Below are positions 17,502 through 26,672 of a stretch of DNA of 64,000 bases, in pieces. The notes under the pieces were generated by a model. It worked only from the letters and a program-made list of their open reading frames with translations, had not been told where the DNA came from and ran no database searches. Source of the DNA: Candidatus Gastranaerophilales bacterium (lineage in GTDB: Bacteria; Cyanobacteriota; Vampirovibrionia; Gastranaerophilales; Gastranaerophilaceae); contig CANPYC010000001.1 of the NCBI GenBank assembly GCA_947587615.1, positions 1 through 64,000 on the forward strand, read 5' to 3'. The first letter of the stretch is position 1; each line of letters starts with the position of its first letter. A program made the translations under genes and the position numbers.

Positions 17502-20500
17502 TTAATCTTTAAAAAGAGGGCATATATCACCCTTATAAGGGCAATATTCACAAGCTCTGTCGCTTGGTTTCGGGTTGAAGTTGTGTTCTTTAATACCGTT
17601 TATCGCATTTTTATATTTTTCAATAACTTCATCTGTTGCATTTTTGTCATATTTAATTGAACAAGGAGTTTTATAATTTTCTAAAAATATAAAATCAGTT
17701 CTTTCAACAGTTCTTTTCTTTTCGTCCGACAGCTCAAGAAAATATTTATATAAGCCCATTTGCATATAATAATTTTCATACTTGGTATCAAAAGCTATTT
17801 CTTCCTCTTTTTTAGGAACACCTGTTTTATAGTCATAGATTATAAATTTGCCGTCTTTAATATCTATTCTGTCAATTTTTCCTTTGAACTTAACTCCTTC
17901 AAAATCCGCTATTATTGTTTTTTCGCTTGCGTAAATATTTTCTGTCGGAGTTTGAATGAAATGCTTAAAATATTCATTGAGCATTTTTTCGCCTTTTTGA
18001 AGCAAATGTTCTCTTGTTTTAGCACCGCCTGAAACAGGCAGTTTTTCAAGCTTCTTTTTAAAAGCTTCAACAAAAGGATGGGGGGTGTCATAATATTTTT
18101 TATTCTCAAGAGCATACTTTGTTAATGCTTCGCAAGCATAATGAATTGCGCTTCCAAAGCTAAGAGCGTTTGATGTTTCATACAATGAACCGATTTTAAG
18201 AATTTGATTATAGAAAAACAATCTCGGACATTTAATATAGTCGTTAATAAAGCTTGGAGAAAAATAGCAATCTTTTAAAATTGAATCTGTTCTGTTTTTA
18301 AAATCTCTTTTATAGTCGTACTCTTTAACGGCCCAAAATTTAACCCAATTGTATATTTTTTCGGTATTTTTATTCTTGTTCTCAATTGTATTTATTTCGA
18401 TTAAATCTTTTGGAATTTTATCAAGCCTTAATAACGAGCTATAACCCGACGAACCCGATTCATCAACATAGGATAATCTTAGAGTATGCTTTGCTCTTGT
18501 CATACCGACATAAAGCTTGTTAATTTTATCTGCCGTCTTAAAAGTTTTCCATTCATCAGGCTCTTTTTCATCCTCCTTAGATAAAGGAATTGAAGGTTTA
18601 ATAATAGGCTGTGAATTTGACTCCCATTTGCTTTTTTGTAAAGAAGGCATATACACATACTCGTACTCTAAACCTTTTGAGCTTTGATAAGTAGTTAGCT
18701 GAATTGCATTCATTCCCGTTTCTTGTTCAATTCTTATTGCAACATTATCATTAAGCGCCATATCTAAGTATTCAATAAATTCTTCAAGAGTAACTTTTTT
18801 ATATTGTTTTGAAAAATTATCAACTTCTTCAAAAAAGCGCTTTAAGCCTTGAATATTTTCAAGTCTGTTTGTTTCAAAATTAAAAAAGAAATCTGTAATT
18901 CCGCTTCTTGCCGCTGCTTGAAGGACAATATTTTTAACGGTTTCTCCTTGCAGAATTGAATTTTTTAAATCATTATAAGTATCAAGAAAACGAATTAACT
19001 CGAACGATTTTTCATTTATATTTTGCATTGTTTCTATAAATGTTTTATCTATGGAAGTTCTTTCATAAAGCTTCATGTATGTTTTAGGGTCAATATTAAA
19101 AGGAGGCATTAATAAAAGTTTAAATAATTTATCGCCGTATAATTCGGGGTTGGATAATGTTTGAATATAGTAAAGCAATACAATTACAGACTTTATTTCA
19201 AAAATACTTTTTCCGTTTTTAAGCTGAGCGGGAATATTTCTGTTTTTTAAAAGCTGCGCTATTACCTCAAGTTCGTTATGGTTAGTTGCAAGAATTGCAA
19301 TTTTAGAGTAGTCTTTGTTGTTATCATTGTCAGTCGGACAATCGAGAGAATTAATTAAATTATCAATTTCGTTTACTATATCTCCATACTGTTCATCATA
19401 ACTTGAATAGATGTTAAATCTTACTTTTTTGTCTTTTGTTATAATTTTTGGATTTTTTGCACTTAAATAACGCTCAATCGGCAAATGCAAGGGGTTGTTG
19501 TCCGCAATTATTCTTGCAACATCCAAAATCGTCTGAGTTGAGCGCCAATTTTCTTTAAAGATTATCGGCTTTTTAATCTCGGGATATTTCTTTAAAAAAG
19601 CTTCAATGCTATCTAATCTTGCACCTTGAGCGGCATTCACAATTTGCTCATCATCACCTACAACAAAGATATTTCCGTTTTTTGAATTATCAACAAGATG
19701 AAAAATTAATTCATTTTGAGATTTATTCGTATCTTGATACTCGTCAACTATAATATAATCATACTTACTTGCAATCTCTTTTGTAAATGTTTGGCTTTGC
19801 TCAAACTTTTCAAGAATAAAGTTTATCATATCATCATAATCAATATAGTTTGAAAGCTCCATTTTCTTTTTGTATAATTCAAAAAAGCGATAAAGTTCGT
19901 ATACTTTTTCAATTTTTTCTTTAATTTCTAAGATATCTTTTTCATAATTTTTTCTTTTGCTTGGTTTATTATCTCTTTCAAATTCCAAAGCATCAATAGC
20001 TTTTTGCCATTGCGAATCAGACATTATGTTTTTTTCAAGAATTTTTCTATCAGTTATTCTGTAATGTTTAAGCTGTCCTATTCCTTTTTTAATTGAATCA
20101 AGAATACTATACGGGTCAGCCTTTTTGCTTATGTAATATTTTACATCTTTGATTTCATCAATACATTCTTTTAAAAGAGCAATTTCAATCGTTTCGGGAA
20201 TTACATCAAAGTTTTCGCTCAAAGAGAACTCTTCAAAGTTTTCTTGAATAATTTTGTTGCAAAAACTATGGAATGTATAAATTTCAACGCTGCAATCTTC
20301 ATCTAAATTTTCTATTACACGTTTTTTCATCTCTGTTGCACCCGCAACGGAATAGGTTAAACAAAGAATCCTCTCGGGGTTTATCCCCTTGTTAATCATC
20401 GCTTGAAGCCTTCTTATAACCGTGTGGGTTTTACCTGTTCCGGGCCCCGCTAATACAAGATATTTACCTTCAAGGTTGTTAACACACTCAAGCTGTTCTT

Positions 20501-20531
20501 TATTCAAAGTGTCATCAAGCGCAACAGTCAT
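17502..20531 (-). CDS. UvrD/PcrA-type helicase with RecB-like nuclease domain
   Basis: 1009 residues. Walker A AGPGTGKTHT is at 28-37, followed by CLTYSVAGATEM, Walker B IIVDEYQDTN near 280, VVGDDEQI, ENWRS, TYQSSKGLEYEYV and VGMTRAKHTLRL. The C-terminal 280 residues are a PD-(D/E)XK nuclease: CPRLFFYNQ, IDRIDIKDG and YDYKTG. They end in CEYCPYKGDIC, so four Cys positions could hold a 4Fe-4S cluster as in AddB/Cas4-like nucleases. It resembles AddA/RecB-type enzymes in one chain and probably acts in double-strand break repair. No AddB partner is adjacent. Confidence 0.88.
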   Translation of the reverse strand: MTVALDDTLNKEQLECVNNLEGKYLVLAGPGTGKTHTVIRRLQAMINKGINPERILCLTYSVAGATEMKKRVIENLDEDCSVEIYTFHSFCNKIIQENFEEFSLSENFDVIPETIEIALLKECIDEIKDVKYYISKKADPYSILDSIKKGIGQLKHYRITDRKILEKNIMSDSQWQKAIDALEFERDNKPSKRKNYEKDILEIKEKIEKVYELYRFFELYKKKMELSNYIDYDDMINFILEKFEQSQTFTKEIASKYDYIIVDEYQDTNKSQNELIFHLVDNSKNGNIFVVGDDEQIVNAAQGARLDSIEAFLKKYPEIKKPIIFKENWRSTQTILDVARIIADNNPLHLPIERYLSAKNPKIITKDKKVRFNIYSSYDEQYGDIVNEIDNLINSLDCPTDNDNNKDYSKIAILATNHNELEVIAQLLKNRNIPAQLKNGKSIFEIKSVIVLLYYIQTLSNPELYGDKLFKLLLMPPFNIDPKTYMKLYERTSIDKTFIETMQNINEKSFELIRFLDTYNDLKNSILQGETVKNIVLQAAARSGITDFFFNFETNRLENIQGLKRFFEEVDNFSKQYKKVTLEEFIEYLDMALNDNVAIRIEQETGMNAIQLTTYQSSKGLEYEYVYMPSLQKSKWESNSQPIIKPSIPLSKEDEKEPDEWKTFKTADKINKLYVGMTRAKHTLRLSYVDESGSSGYSSLLRLDKIPKDLIEINTIENKNKNTEKIYNWVKFWAVKEYDYKRDFKNRTDSILKDCYFSPSFINDYIKCPRLFFYNQILKIGSLYETSNALSFGSAIHYACEALTKYALENKKYYDTPHPFVEAFKKKLEKLPVSGGAKTREHLLQKGEKMLNEYFKHFIQTPTENIYASEKTIIADFEGVKFKGKIDRIDIKDGKFIIYDYKTGVPKKEEEIAFDTKYENYYMQMGLYKYFLELSDEKKRTVERTDFIFLENYKTPCSIKYDKNATDEVIEKYKNAINGIKEHNFNPKPSDRACEYCPYKGDICPLFKD

Positions 20532-20617
20532 AATTTTCCCCTTGGTCTTATTACATTACAAAATAATAAAAATTATATCACAAAACAGCCTGCTTCAACA
20601 AAAGCTGTTATATATAA

Positions 20618-21283
20618 TTATTCAAGATTAACATTCTTAAACGTTTCTAATATTTCTTTTTTATCGGGATTGTTTAATCTTGGAATTACTCCCAAAATAT
20701 CAACATCGGAAAATTCCCTCAATTCTTTGATAAAATTTTGCTCTGATAGGGTTGTTTTTTGAGCCATAGAATTAATAATAACTCCTTTAACTTTAATATT
20801 GTTAATTTTAGCGCATTCCAACGTCATTAAAAGATGATTCAACCTTCCCAGTTTTGGTGTTGTTACAACTATTGTTTCAATATCAAGCGCTTTAATAATA
20901 TCTGAAAACTTAGCGTGTTTATACGCAGGGCAATAAATTCCCCCCGCCCCTTCAACAATTGTAAAATCAAATTTTGAAGAAAATATTGTAAAATCATCTT
21001 TAATTTTATTGATATCAACTTCAATATTATTAATTAACGCTGCAAGATGGGGTGAGATTTCTCCTTCAAACAAATATGAATATTTTGAAGGAATGTTCGA
21101 GTATTTCTTTAATTCCTCTAAATCCGGAGCGGCAATTGCGCCGTTTTTCTTATAAGCACCGCTTTGAAGTGGTTTAAAATATCCGACCTTATAGTTGAGC
21201 GCTTCTAATTTTAAGCATAACCCTACACTTACAAAAGTTTTGCCGATATCTGTATCGGTACCTGTTATAAAAATCTTTTTCAT
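20618..21283 (-). CDS. bioD: Dethiobiotin synthetase
   Basis: 221 residues from the ATG at 21283; a TTG at 21292 would add three residues (MIY). KKIFITGTDTDIGKTFVSV contains the P-loop, KPLQSG near 40 binds diaminopelargonate, and IVEGAGGIYCP near 110 is the conserved Mg/substrate loop. It closes the ureido ring in biotin synthesis. It stands alone, without bioA, bioB or bioF nearby. A terminator separates it from the upstream long coiled-coil gene. Confidence 0.92.
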   Translation of the reverse strand: MKKIFITGTDTDIGKTFVSVGLCLKLEALNYKVGYFKPLQSGAYKKNGAIAAPDLEELKKYSNIPSKYSYLFEGEISPHLAALINNIEVDINKIKDDFTIFSSKFDFTIVEGAGGIYCPAYKHAKFSDIIKALDIETIVVTTPKLGRLNHLLMTLECAKINNIKVKGVIINSMAQKTTLSEQNFIKELREFSDVDILGVIPRLNNPDKKEILETFKNVNLE

Positions 21284-21303
21284 ATAAATCAATTATACAA
21301 TAA

Positions 21304-21329
21304 AAAACCTGCTAATTTTAGCAGGTTTT
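21304..21329 (-). terminator. Intrinsic terminator after the 931-residue gene
   Basis: AAAACCTGCTA (21304-21314) pairs with TAGCAGGTTTT (21319-21329) around a 4-base loop. On the minus strand it is followed by a T-run, as expected just downstream of the gene ending at 21335. Confidence 0.88.
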
Positions 21330-21334
21330 ATTTA

Positions 21335-24130
21335 TTATTTTTGATATTTCTTTAATAGCTCGTTTGCTAAATCTTCGCCTGATTTATCTTTCATATAATC
21401 AGGGTCTTTTTGTTGCAGCTCGCACAACTGCGCAAGTGCGTCAACAACTTCTGAACCTTTATTTGCTTCATTAAATACTTTATTGAATGCGTTATATATT
21501 TCTTTTGTTCTTTTATCGTCGAGCTTTAGTTCTGCTGTTTTTATTTCAAGTCCGCTATTAGGGTTCTTTTCTTTTAATTCTTTAACTATTTCATCATTGC
21601 TTTTACCTTCTTTTAGCATGTTTACAATATCACTTGATTTAGCCGCAACTCCAGATTTTAAGCATTCAACCAAAATAGACCAAGCTTGATTATTTATCTG
21701 CGAAGAATCATTTGCATTATTTTCTTCTTCAACCATTTTTTGATAATTTTCAACGATTTGTTCGGCATCAAGGCTTGCGTCTGAAGCATACATACCTTTT
21801 GCTTGCTCCATATCAATTTCAATACCTTTTTGCGAAGCAATCTGCGCAATTTCTTTCTGCATATTACTCCATCCTTGAAGATTATTAACAAATGAAGCAG
21901 CTCTATTCTGAGCTCTTACAAGCTGAGCATTATCTTCATCGCTGATATTATCCATTGTATTTGAATAAATAGTTTTTACTTCTTCCACTGCGGCGGCAGA
22001 GTTAGCTAAAACATTTAAATCAGTTTCAACATCATTATATTTATTTGCAAAATTATCAAATTCATTATAACTTTCATCCATTACTTCTTGAACTTTGTCT
22101 TCGCTTAAAGATATTGAAAAATTCTTATTATAAGAAGCACCGTAAACAGCGTCCATGAAGTTTTGCGTATCATCTTTTCTTGAAGCCGTAACATCTTTAC
22201 CGTTAATTTTGAATGTAAAGCTGTCTGAAAAGATTTCGGAATTATTGGCATCAAATTTGCCCGTTGAATTATTTACTTTCTTGTCAAGTCCATCCAGATT
22301 AATTTCTTCAATACCCATTGCAGCGGCATTTGTTAAATCATACTGAATATTTGTTGTTTCTTCTCTGACAAAATTGGACTTATCCTTCTTAGTCGAAGCG
22401 TTATCTTTATAATTTAAGCCTAATACTTTTAAAGCTTTTAATTCATCACCGCTAAGTTTATTATCGCCATCTTTATCCAGAGTTTTTAAATCATCAAGCC
22501 AGCTTTGAGAACCTGCTCCGACAAATTCACCTTTATCAAACTTATTGTTTGAATCTCTGTCAACAATAAAAGCATATTCTTGATTTTTATCTCCAAGATT
22601 GAAGGTTAAAGGATCGGTTCTTTTTGTTTCACCTTCAGAGTTATCATTGCTTCGAGACATTTCCACACCCGAAGGTTTAACACCCCAAATTTTTTCAATC
22701 TTATCAGCTAAATTTTTATACATATTGGCAGTTTCGCTGTCTCCTGCGGGAGTAATCGTATATGTAGGGTTTTTACCCTGTTTTGAAACATCATAATTAA
22801 TTCCCGAGTTTTTAAATAAAGCGTTATCAGAGCCAAACAAAGCATACATAGCTTCTTTAAACGTAAATTTAGGTTCTTGAGTTCCGAGTTTATCTAAAAT
22901 ATTTTCATAATTATTTGCTAATGATTTAATTTGTTTATTTGATGATATTGTGTTACCTGCTTCTTTATCCCAAGTGTTCAGCTTGCCTTGATATGTAGGA
23001 TTGCTAAAGAAATCAGCTACTTTATCATAAGTTTTAGCAGCATTTCTTGTTCCGTCATGGGCAGCGTGTCCTTTTGGAATACTAAGCGTTCCGTCTTTTG
23101 TAAGTTTAATTTGCGTACCTTTGAAGTTATCAGCAAAAAATTGTTTAAGTTCATCACCCGATAAACCAAGTGAAGATAAATCGTTTAATAAGCCTTTTTC
23201 AATTGCTGTTTGTAATTTTGTAACGGATTTGTTATCGGTGCTGCATAAATAGTATGATTTGTCACCCTTTTTCAACTCACCCTTAGCGTCTGTTGAATAA
23301 TATTCGCCGTATTTTTCTTTCAAATCATCCAAAGTAGGCTTACTTGAGCCTTCTTTGTAGCTTGTATTTGTAGGAAGAACATTAATTTTCGGGTTTTCTG
23401 TTATGTTGCTTATTATATCCGTTTTTTCCAAAGAATAAACAGGAATATTTGTGTCGTAGTCGGAATTTGTGTAATTTGTTTCCGTACTTCCCGCTTGATT
23501 AAGTGTTTTTTTGATTAATTCATAAGTAGATTTTGTTGCACCATATCTGTTTTGAAGTGCATTTTTTTGCTCAATCCACTTTGTAGCGTCATCAACAAGA
23601 GAAGAAACATCGCTCTGTTTATCTTCAAGTTGTTTGATTAAAGCGTCAATAACACCTGAATCGGCACCGATTTTTTTAATTCTGTTTGCAATTTCTGCTG
23701 AAATTCTATCTTTACCTATTTGACCTCTTTCATACATGTCAAAAGTATCATCAACGGCTTCTTTTACCTTTTTCTTGTGGTCTTGTTCAAGTTGAATTGT
23801 CTTGTTTTGAATACTTGTAATTAAAGATGTAATTTCATTAGATTTTTCTTTTATTTTTTGCGAGTTTTCGCTCATTTCTTCTTCTAAAACAGCCATCTTT
23901 GCTTCAAAACGTTCAACTTTGTCTTCAAGTACTTCTTTTCTTGATTCAAGAGACTTTCTTTGAGAAGCTGTAATGTTATTGTCTGCAACAACGGTAAAAA
24001 TTTTCTTTATTTCGGATTGTTGCTGCGACTTTTGAGAATTGTACAGGTTATCAAGCCAAGAATCTTGCATGATTGTTTGGCTGAATTTTTTCATTAAATC
24101 ATTGTTAGATGTTGTTAAATCATTACCCAT
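21335..24130 (-). CDS. Large coiled-coil protein with EF-hand-like pair, unknown
   Basis: 931 residues, not recognised, with no signal peptide or membrane segment. Residues about 45-130 and 165-230 are strongly coiled-coil. The middle carries two Asp loops resembling an EF-hand/dockerin pair: VDRDSNNKFDKGEF and LDKDGDNKLSGDEL, about 25 residues apart near 515-555. The rest is Asn/Asp/Lys-rich and helical. It opens a minus-strand set of lineage-type proteins (with those at 25063, 25676 and 26673). A structural or exported calcium-binding role is possible. Upstream AAAGGGAC provides a ribosome site. Confidence 0.75.
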   Translation of the reverse strand: MGNDLTTSNNDLMKKFSQTIMQDSWLDNLYNSQKSQQQSEIKKIFTVVADNNITASQRKSLESRKEVLEDKVERFEAKMAVLEEEMSENSQKIKEKSNEITSLITSIQNKTIQLEQDHKKKVKEAVDDTFDMYERGQIGKDRISAEIANRIKKIGADSGVIDALIKQLEDKQSDVSSLVDDATKWIEQKNALQNRYGATKSTYELIKKTLNQAGSTETNYTNSDYDTNIPVYSLEKTDIISNITENPKINVLPTNTSYKEGSSKPTLDDLKEKYGEYYSTDAKGELKKGDKSYYLCSTDNKSVTKLQTAIEKGLLNDLSSLGLSGDELKQFFADNFKGTQIKLTKDGTLSIPKGHAAHDGTRNAAKTYDKVADFFSNPTYQGKLNTWDKEAGNTISSNKQIKSLANNYENILDKLGTQEPKFTFKEAMYALFGSDNALFKNSGINYDVSKQGKNPTYTITPAGDSETANMYKNLADKIEKIWGVKPSGVEMSRSNDNSEGETKRTDPLTFNLGDKNQEYAFIVDRDSNNKFDKGEFVGAGSQSWLDDLKTLDKDGDNKLSGDELKALKVLGLNYKDNASTKKDKSNFVREETTNIQYDLTNAAAMGIEEINLDGLDKKVNNSTGKFDANNSEIFSDSFTFKINGKDVTASRKDDTQNFMDAVYGASYNKNFSISLSEDKVQEVMDESYNEFDNFANKYNDVETDLNVLANSAAAVEEVKTIYSNTMDNISDEDNAQLVRAQNRAASFVNNLQGWSNMQKEIAQIASQKGIEIDMEQAKGMYASDASLDAEQIVENYQKMVEEENNANDSSQINNQAWSILVECLKSGVAAKSSDIVNMLKEGKSNDEIVKELKEKNPNSGLEIKTAELKLDDKRTKEIYNAFNKVFNEANKGSEVVDALAQLCELQQKDPDYMKDKSGEDLANELLKKYQK

Positions 24131-24614
24131 ATTCCATCGTCCCTTTCAGAAAAAGCAACTGTCTATATTAATATTTATCGGAATTTTTGCGATAAACTTT
24201 ATACTTTGTTAACAAATGTTTACATATAAATTTAAAAAACGGGCTTATGCTAACCCTGTAAGCAAAGGTATTTTAAGGATATGTTATTATAAGAGCAAAA
24301 GAGAATAAAAGAATTAAAACAAAAGAAAAAAAGGGCAGCCTCTTGTAATCTTACCGCACGGATACTCATTCCAAGTCCCAAGATTACTACGGACATATAT
24401 TCCATAGCAAAACCAATTAACCCCTCATACTGCACCCTTGCAATAACGAGTAGAGAGGTAATACGCTATGACATAGCAAAAAGGTGGTACGCAATAGCAG
24501 ACGGGAAGTTAACTTTGGTTTGGCATTAAAAATTCTTCCCTGCGCTTGATAATTCTTTTTATTATCAATATAATATAAAAAATCACAAATAAAACAGCAT
24601 AAAAAGGCAAATAT
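24131..24614. other. Intergenic region, no gene seen
   Basis: 484 bp without a credible gene. CAGCCTCTTGTAATCTTACCG at 24336-24356 resembles the CAGCCTGTG(G)CAATCTT segments at 1329 and 49484, suggesting a third, more degraded copy of the dispersed intergenic element. Divergent promoters for the flanking genes should also be here, but none stands out. Confidence 0.5.
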
Positions 24615-25031
24615 ATGGACTTAATTAAAAGAAACAAAGAACTCATAAAAAAATTTGAAACCATGATAAACACTGCCGACATAAACCTTTCAAAAGAACT
24701 TATCGACGACAATGCCGCTTTTTACACTCCCGTTAGCGATAAGCCTCTTTATGGCGGAAGCGGATATTTATCTGTTGTTAATTTAATGAGAAAAAGTTTT
24801 TCGGATATTCAATGGCATATTAAAGATTTAGTAGCGGATGAGTCCAAAGTTGCCGTTACTTGGGAGTTAACAGGGACGCATGACGGCGAATTTATGAACA
24901 TACAACCGACTTATAAAAAAATTTCCGTTTGTGTTATGAATTTTTATTATTTCAACAATGCGGGTAAAATTACAAACGACGTTGCAGCCGTTGGGTTAAT
25001 AGGTGTTCTTAAAGGCATAGGAGCTCTTTAG
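24615..25031 (+). CDS. SnoaL-like / NTF2-fold protein
   Basis: 138 residues. The pattern (N-terminal helices, then FYTPVSDKPLYGGSGYLSVV, a Phe-Pro-Asp-like FSDIQWHIKDLVAD, VAVTWELTGTHDGEF and a closing strand pair with GKITND) matches SnoaL-like polyketide-cyclase/ester-cyclase members of the NTF2 fold. The function of such stand-alone copies is usually unknown; no polyketide genes are near. It is separated from both neighbours, which are on the other strand. Confidence 0.72.
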   Translation: MDLIKRNKELIKKFETMINTADINLSKELIDDNAAFYTPVSDKPLYGGSGYLSVVNLMRKSFSDIQWHIKDLVADESKVAVTWELTGTHDGEFMNIQPTYKKISVCVMNFYYFNNAGKITNDVAAVGLIGVLKGIGAL

Positions 25032-25062
25032 TAACCTTTTATAAACTTTTATAAGCTTTAAT

Positions 25063-25581
25063 TTAATCGTAAATTATAGTTACACCCGTTTTACCGCTTG
25101 CACCGCCGATATCCTTATGAAATCTCCCGCTTTGATAATACATTTCATCACCCTGCGGAGATGAAAACAAGTCCGTATCACAAGTAGGCGAGCTCGAATT
25201 TTGTTTTATGTTTTGATTATACGGGCTAATTCCCATTTGATTGTAGACATCTTGAGGGTCTATAGGAGTGGAATAACCTGTCAAAGTGCCGCCTTTATCG
25301 TTATTCCAAGTGAGAAAATTTCCGTAATATCTTCTCCTTATTCTATTAAGCATTTTAACTTTTTGCAATCTTTCCAAGCGCTCAAGATTGCTTGAATTTA
25401 GCCTTCTGTATTGATATTGATTGTAATAGCGCCCGTAAGGATTATATACGGGTCTATATATCGAGCTTCCATGAAGCGTCGAAGGATAGTAGTAAGTACG
25501 TGTTGTGGTATATGCTAAAGTGTCGCTTGATATACCGAGAAATGATAAAAATAACCCTAAAATAATTAAATAACTTTTCAT
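25063..25581 (-). CDS. Secreted Tyr-rich hypothetical protein
   Basis: 172 residues. An N-terminal signal peptide (hydrophobic SYLIILGLFLSFLGISS, cleavage probably after DTLA) is followed by a Tyr/Arg/Ser-rich segment (residues 25-65 with YYYPS, YRPVYNPYGRYYNQYQYRR) and a domain with WNNDKGGTLTGYSTPIDP. Not recognised. The C-terminus ends GGASGKTGVTIIYD. An envelope or surface location is likely. It lies among other lineage-type minus-strand genes. Confidence 0.65.
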   Translation of the reverse strand: MKSYLIILGLFLSFLGISSDTLAYTTTRTYYYPSTLHGSSIYRPVYNPYGRYYNQYQYRRLNSSNLERLERLQKVKMLNRIRRRYYGNFLTWNNDKGGTLTGYSTPIDPQDVYNQMGISPYNQNIKQNSSSPTCDTDLFSSPQGDEMYYQSGRFHKDIGGASGKTGVTIIYD

Positions 25582-25675
25582 ATTAGAAAAGATATTTAAA
25601 ATTTAACTTTTTTTCATTACCGTATCGGCTCGTATAATAAGGCTATTTTACAACAAATTAAAGCAAAAAAGTTTA

Positions 25676-26491
25676 TTATTTAATTTCATCAACAAGCTTT
25701 GAATCAGATTCCATATCGGATTTTAAGGTTTGTCTTACGATATTTGCTTGCGTATCAAGCATTTTACAAACCGTTTCAATATTTCTTACTTTATCTTCCA
25801 AAATTACATCCGCATTATTTGTAATATTTCCGGTAATGTTTTGATATGCGGATAGTGCAGCTGAACCGGTTCCCTGCATTAAATTACCCGCAACAATTGC
25901 ACCAAGACCAAATGAGCCCGCATAAGGAGCAATTGATTGCAATATTCCGCCCCAGCCTGATAATAAACCTGCCAGGGGAAGAACAATATTTTGACCAAAT
26001 CCAAACCCTGATGTTCCGCCCGCAGCATAAGAAGCAGAGTTAATTGCCGCAATTCCCGCAGCAGGAATTGCAAACCCCGTAGGAACACCCGCAGCACCGC
26101 CCGTCAAAGTTCCATCCAAAAGACTCAGCTCAACACCCGCAGCGCCCGAAGGAAAGCCCGTAAAGCTTGATAAACCCGAAACGCCAAAAGCGTTTGTACC
26201 CGAATCAAGGTAAGATTTAGCCGCATAATTAGGCGACCAATAAGAGGTACCCGGAATATTCATCATACTTTGTCCGCCTAAAACAGGCATAAAAGCAGAA
26301 GGGGCAAAAAGATTTGCCAATTGCCACAAAAAACCGCCTGCGCTGCCAAAACCCGAGCCTGTTGAAGTTGAACCCGAGATGGTTAAATCTCTTAATCTGT
26401 CATAGGTTTCATACAACTCAGCTTTAGCGCTTGAACTTGCAGCACCATATTTATTAGCAATTGTAAGGGGATGATCATTTTTATAAGACAT
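25676..26491 (-). CDS. Gly/Ala-rich hydrophobic protein, unknown
   Basis: 271 residues, not recognised. Residues 1-35 are a polar helix, residues 40-220 are strikingly Gly/Ala/Ser-rich with short hydrophobic stretches (GFGSAGGFLWQLANLF, LPLAGLLSGWGGIL, GSFGLGAIVAGNL), and the last 50 are a charged helix (VILEDKVRNIETVCKMLD). There is no classic signal peptide. A polar-hydrophobic-polar layout of this kind occurs in translocator or membrane-inserting proteins, but this is only a resemblance. GAGGTATATATG gives a usable ribosome site. Confidence 0.6.
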   Translation of the reverse strand: MSYKNDHPLTIANKYGAASSSAKAELYETYDRLRDLTISGSTSTGSGFGSAGGFLWQLANLFAPSAFMPVLGGQSMMNIPGTSYWSPNYAAKSYLDSGTNAFGVSGLSSFTGFPSGAAGVELSLLDGTLTGGAAGVPTGFAIPAAGIAAINSASYAAGGTSGFGFGQNIVLPLAGLLSGWGGILQSIAPYAGSFGLGAIVAGNLMQGTGSAALSAYQNITGNITNNADVILEDKVRNIETVCKMLDTQANIVRQTLKSDMESDSKLVDEIK

Positions 26492-26635
26492 ATATACCTC
26501 AATATCAGTTTACTTAATTATCAAAACTAAATCCATAATATATTTTATTGATTTTTATTGATTGAAATAAAAATCAATAATTTATTAATGATATTTTTTT
26601 AAATGTCAAAATTAAAAACAAAAAGCAAAATAAAA

Positions 26636-26661
26636 AGCCGTCTTATGGAGGATAGACGGCT
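26636..26661 (-). terminator. Intrinsic terminator after the MGMAASQAR gene
   Basis: AGCCGTCT (26636-26643) pairs with AGACGGCT (26654-26661). On the minus strand it is followed by TTTTTATTTTG and lies 12 bases past the stop at 26673. Confidence 0.85.
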
Positions 26662-26672
26662 TATTATATAAG

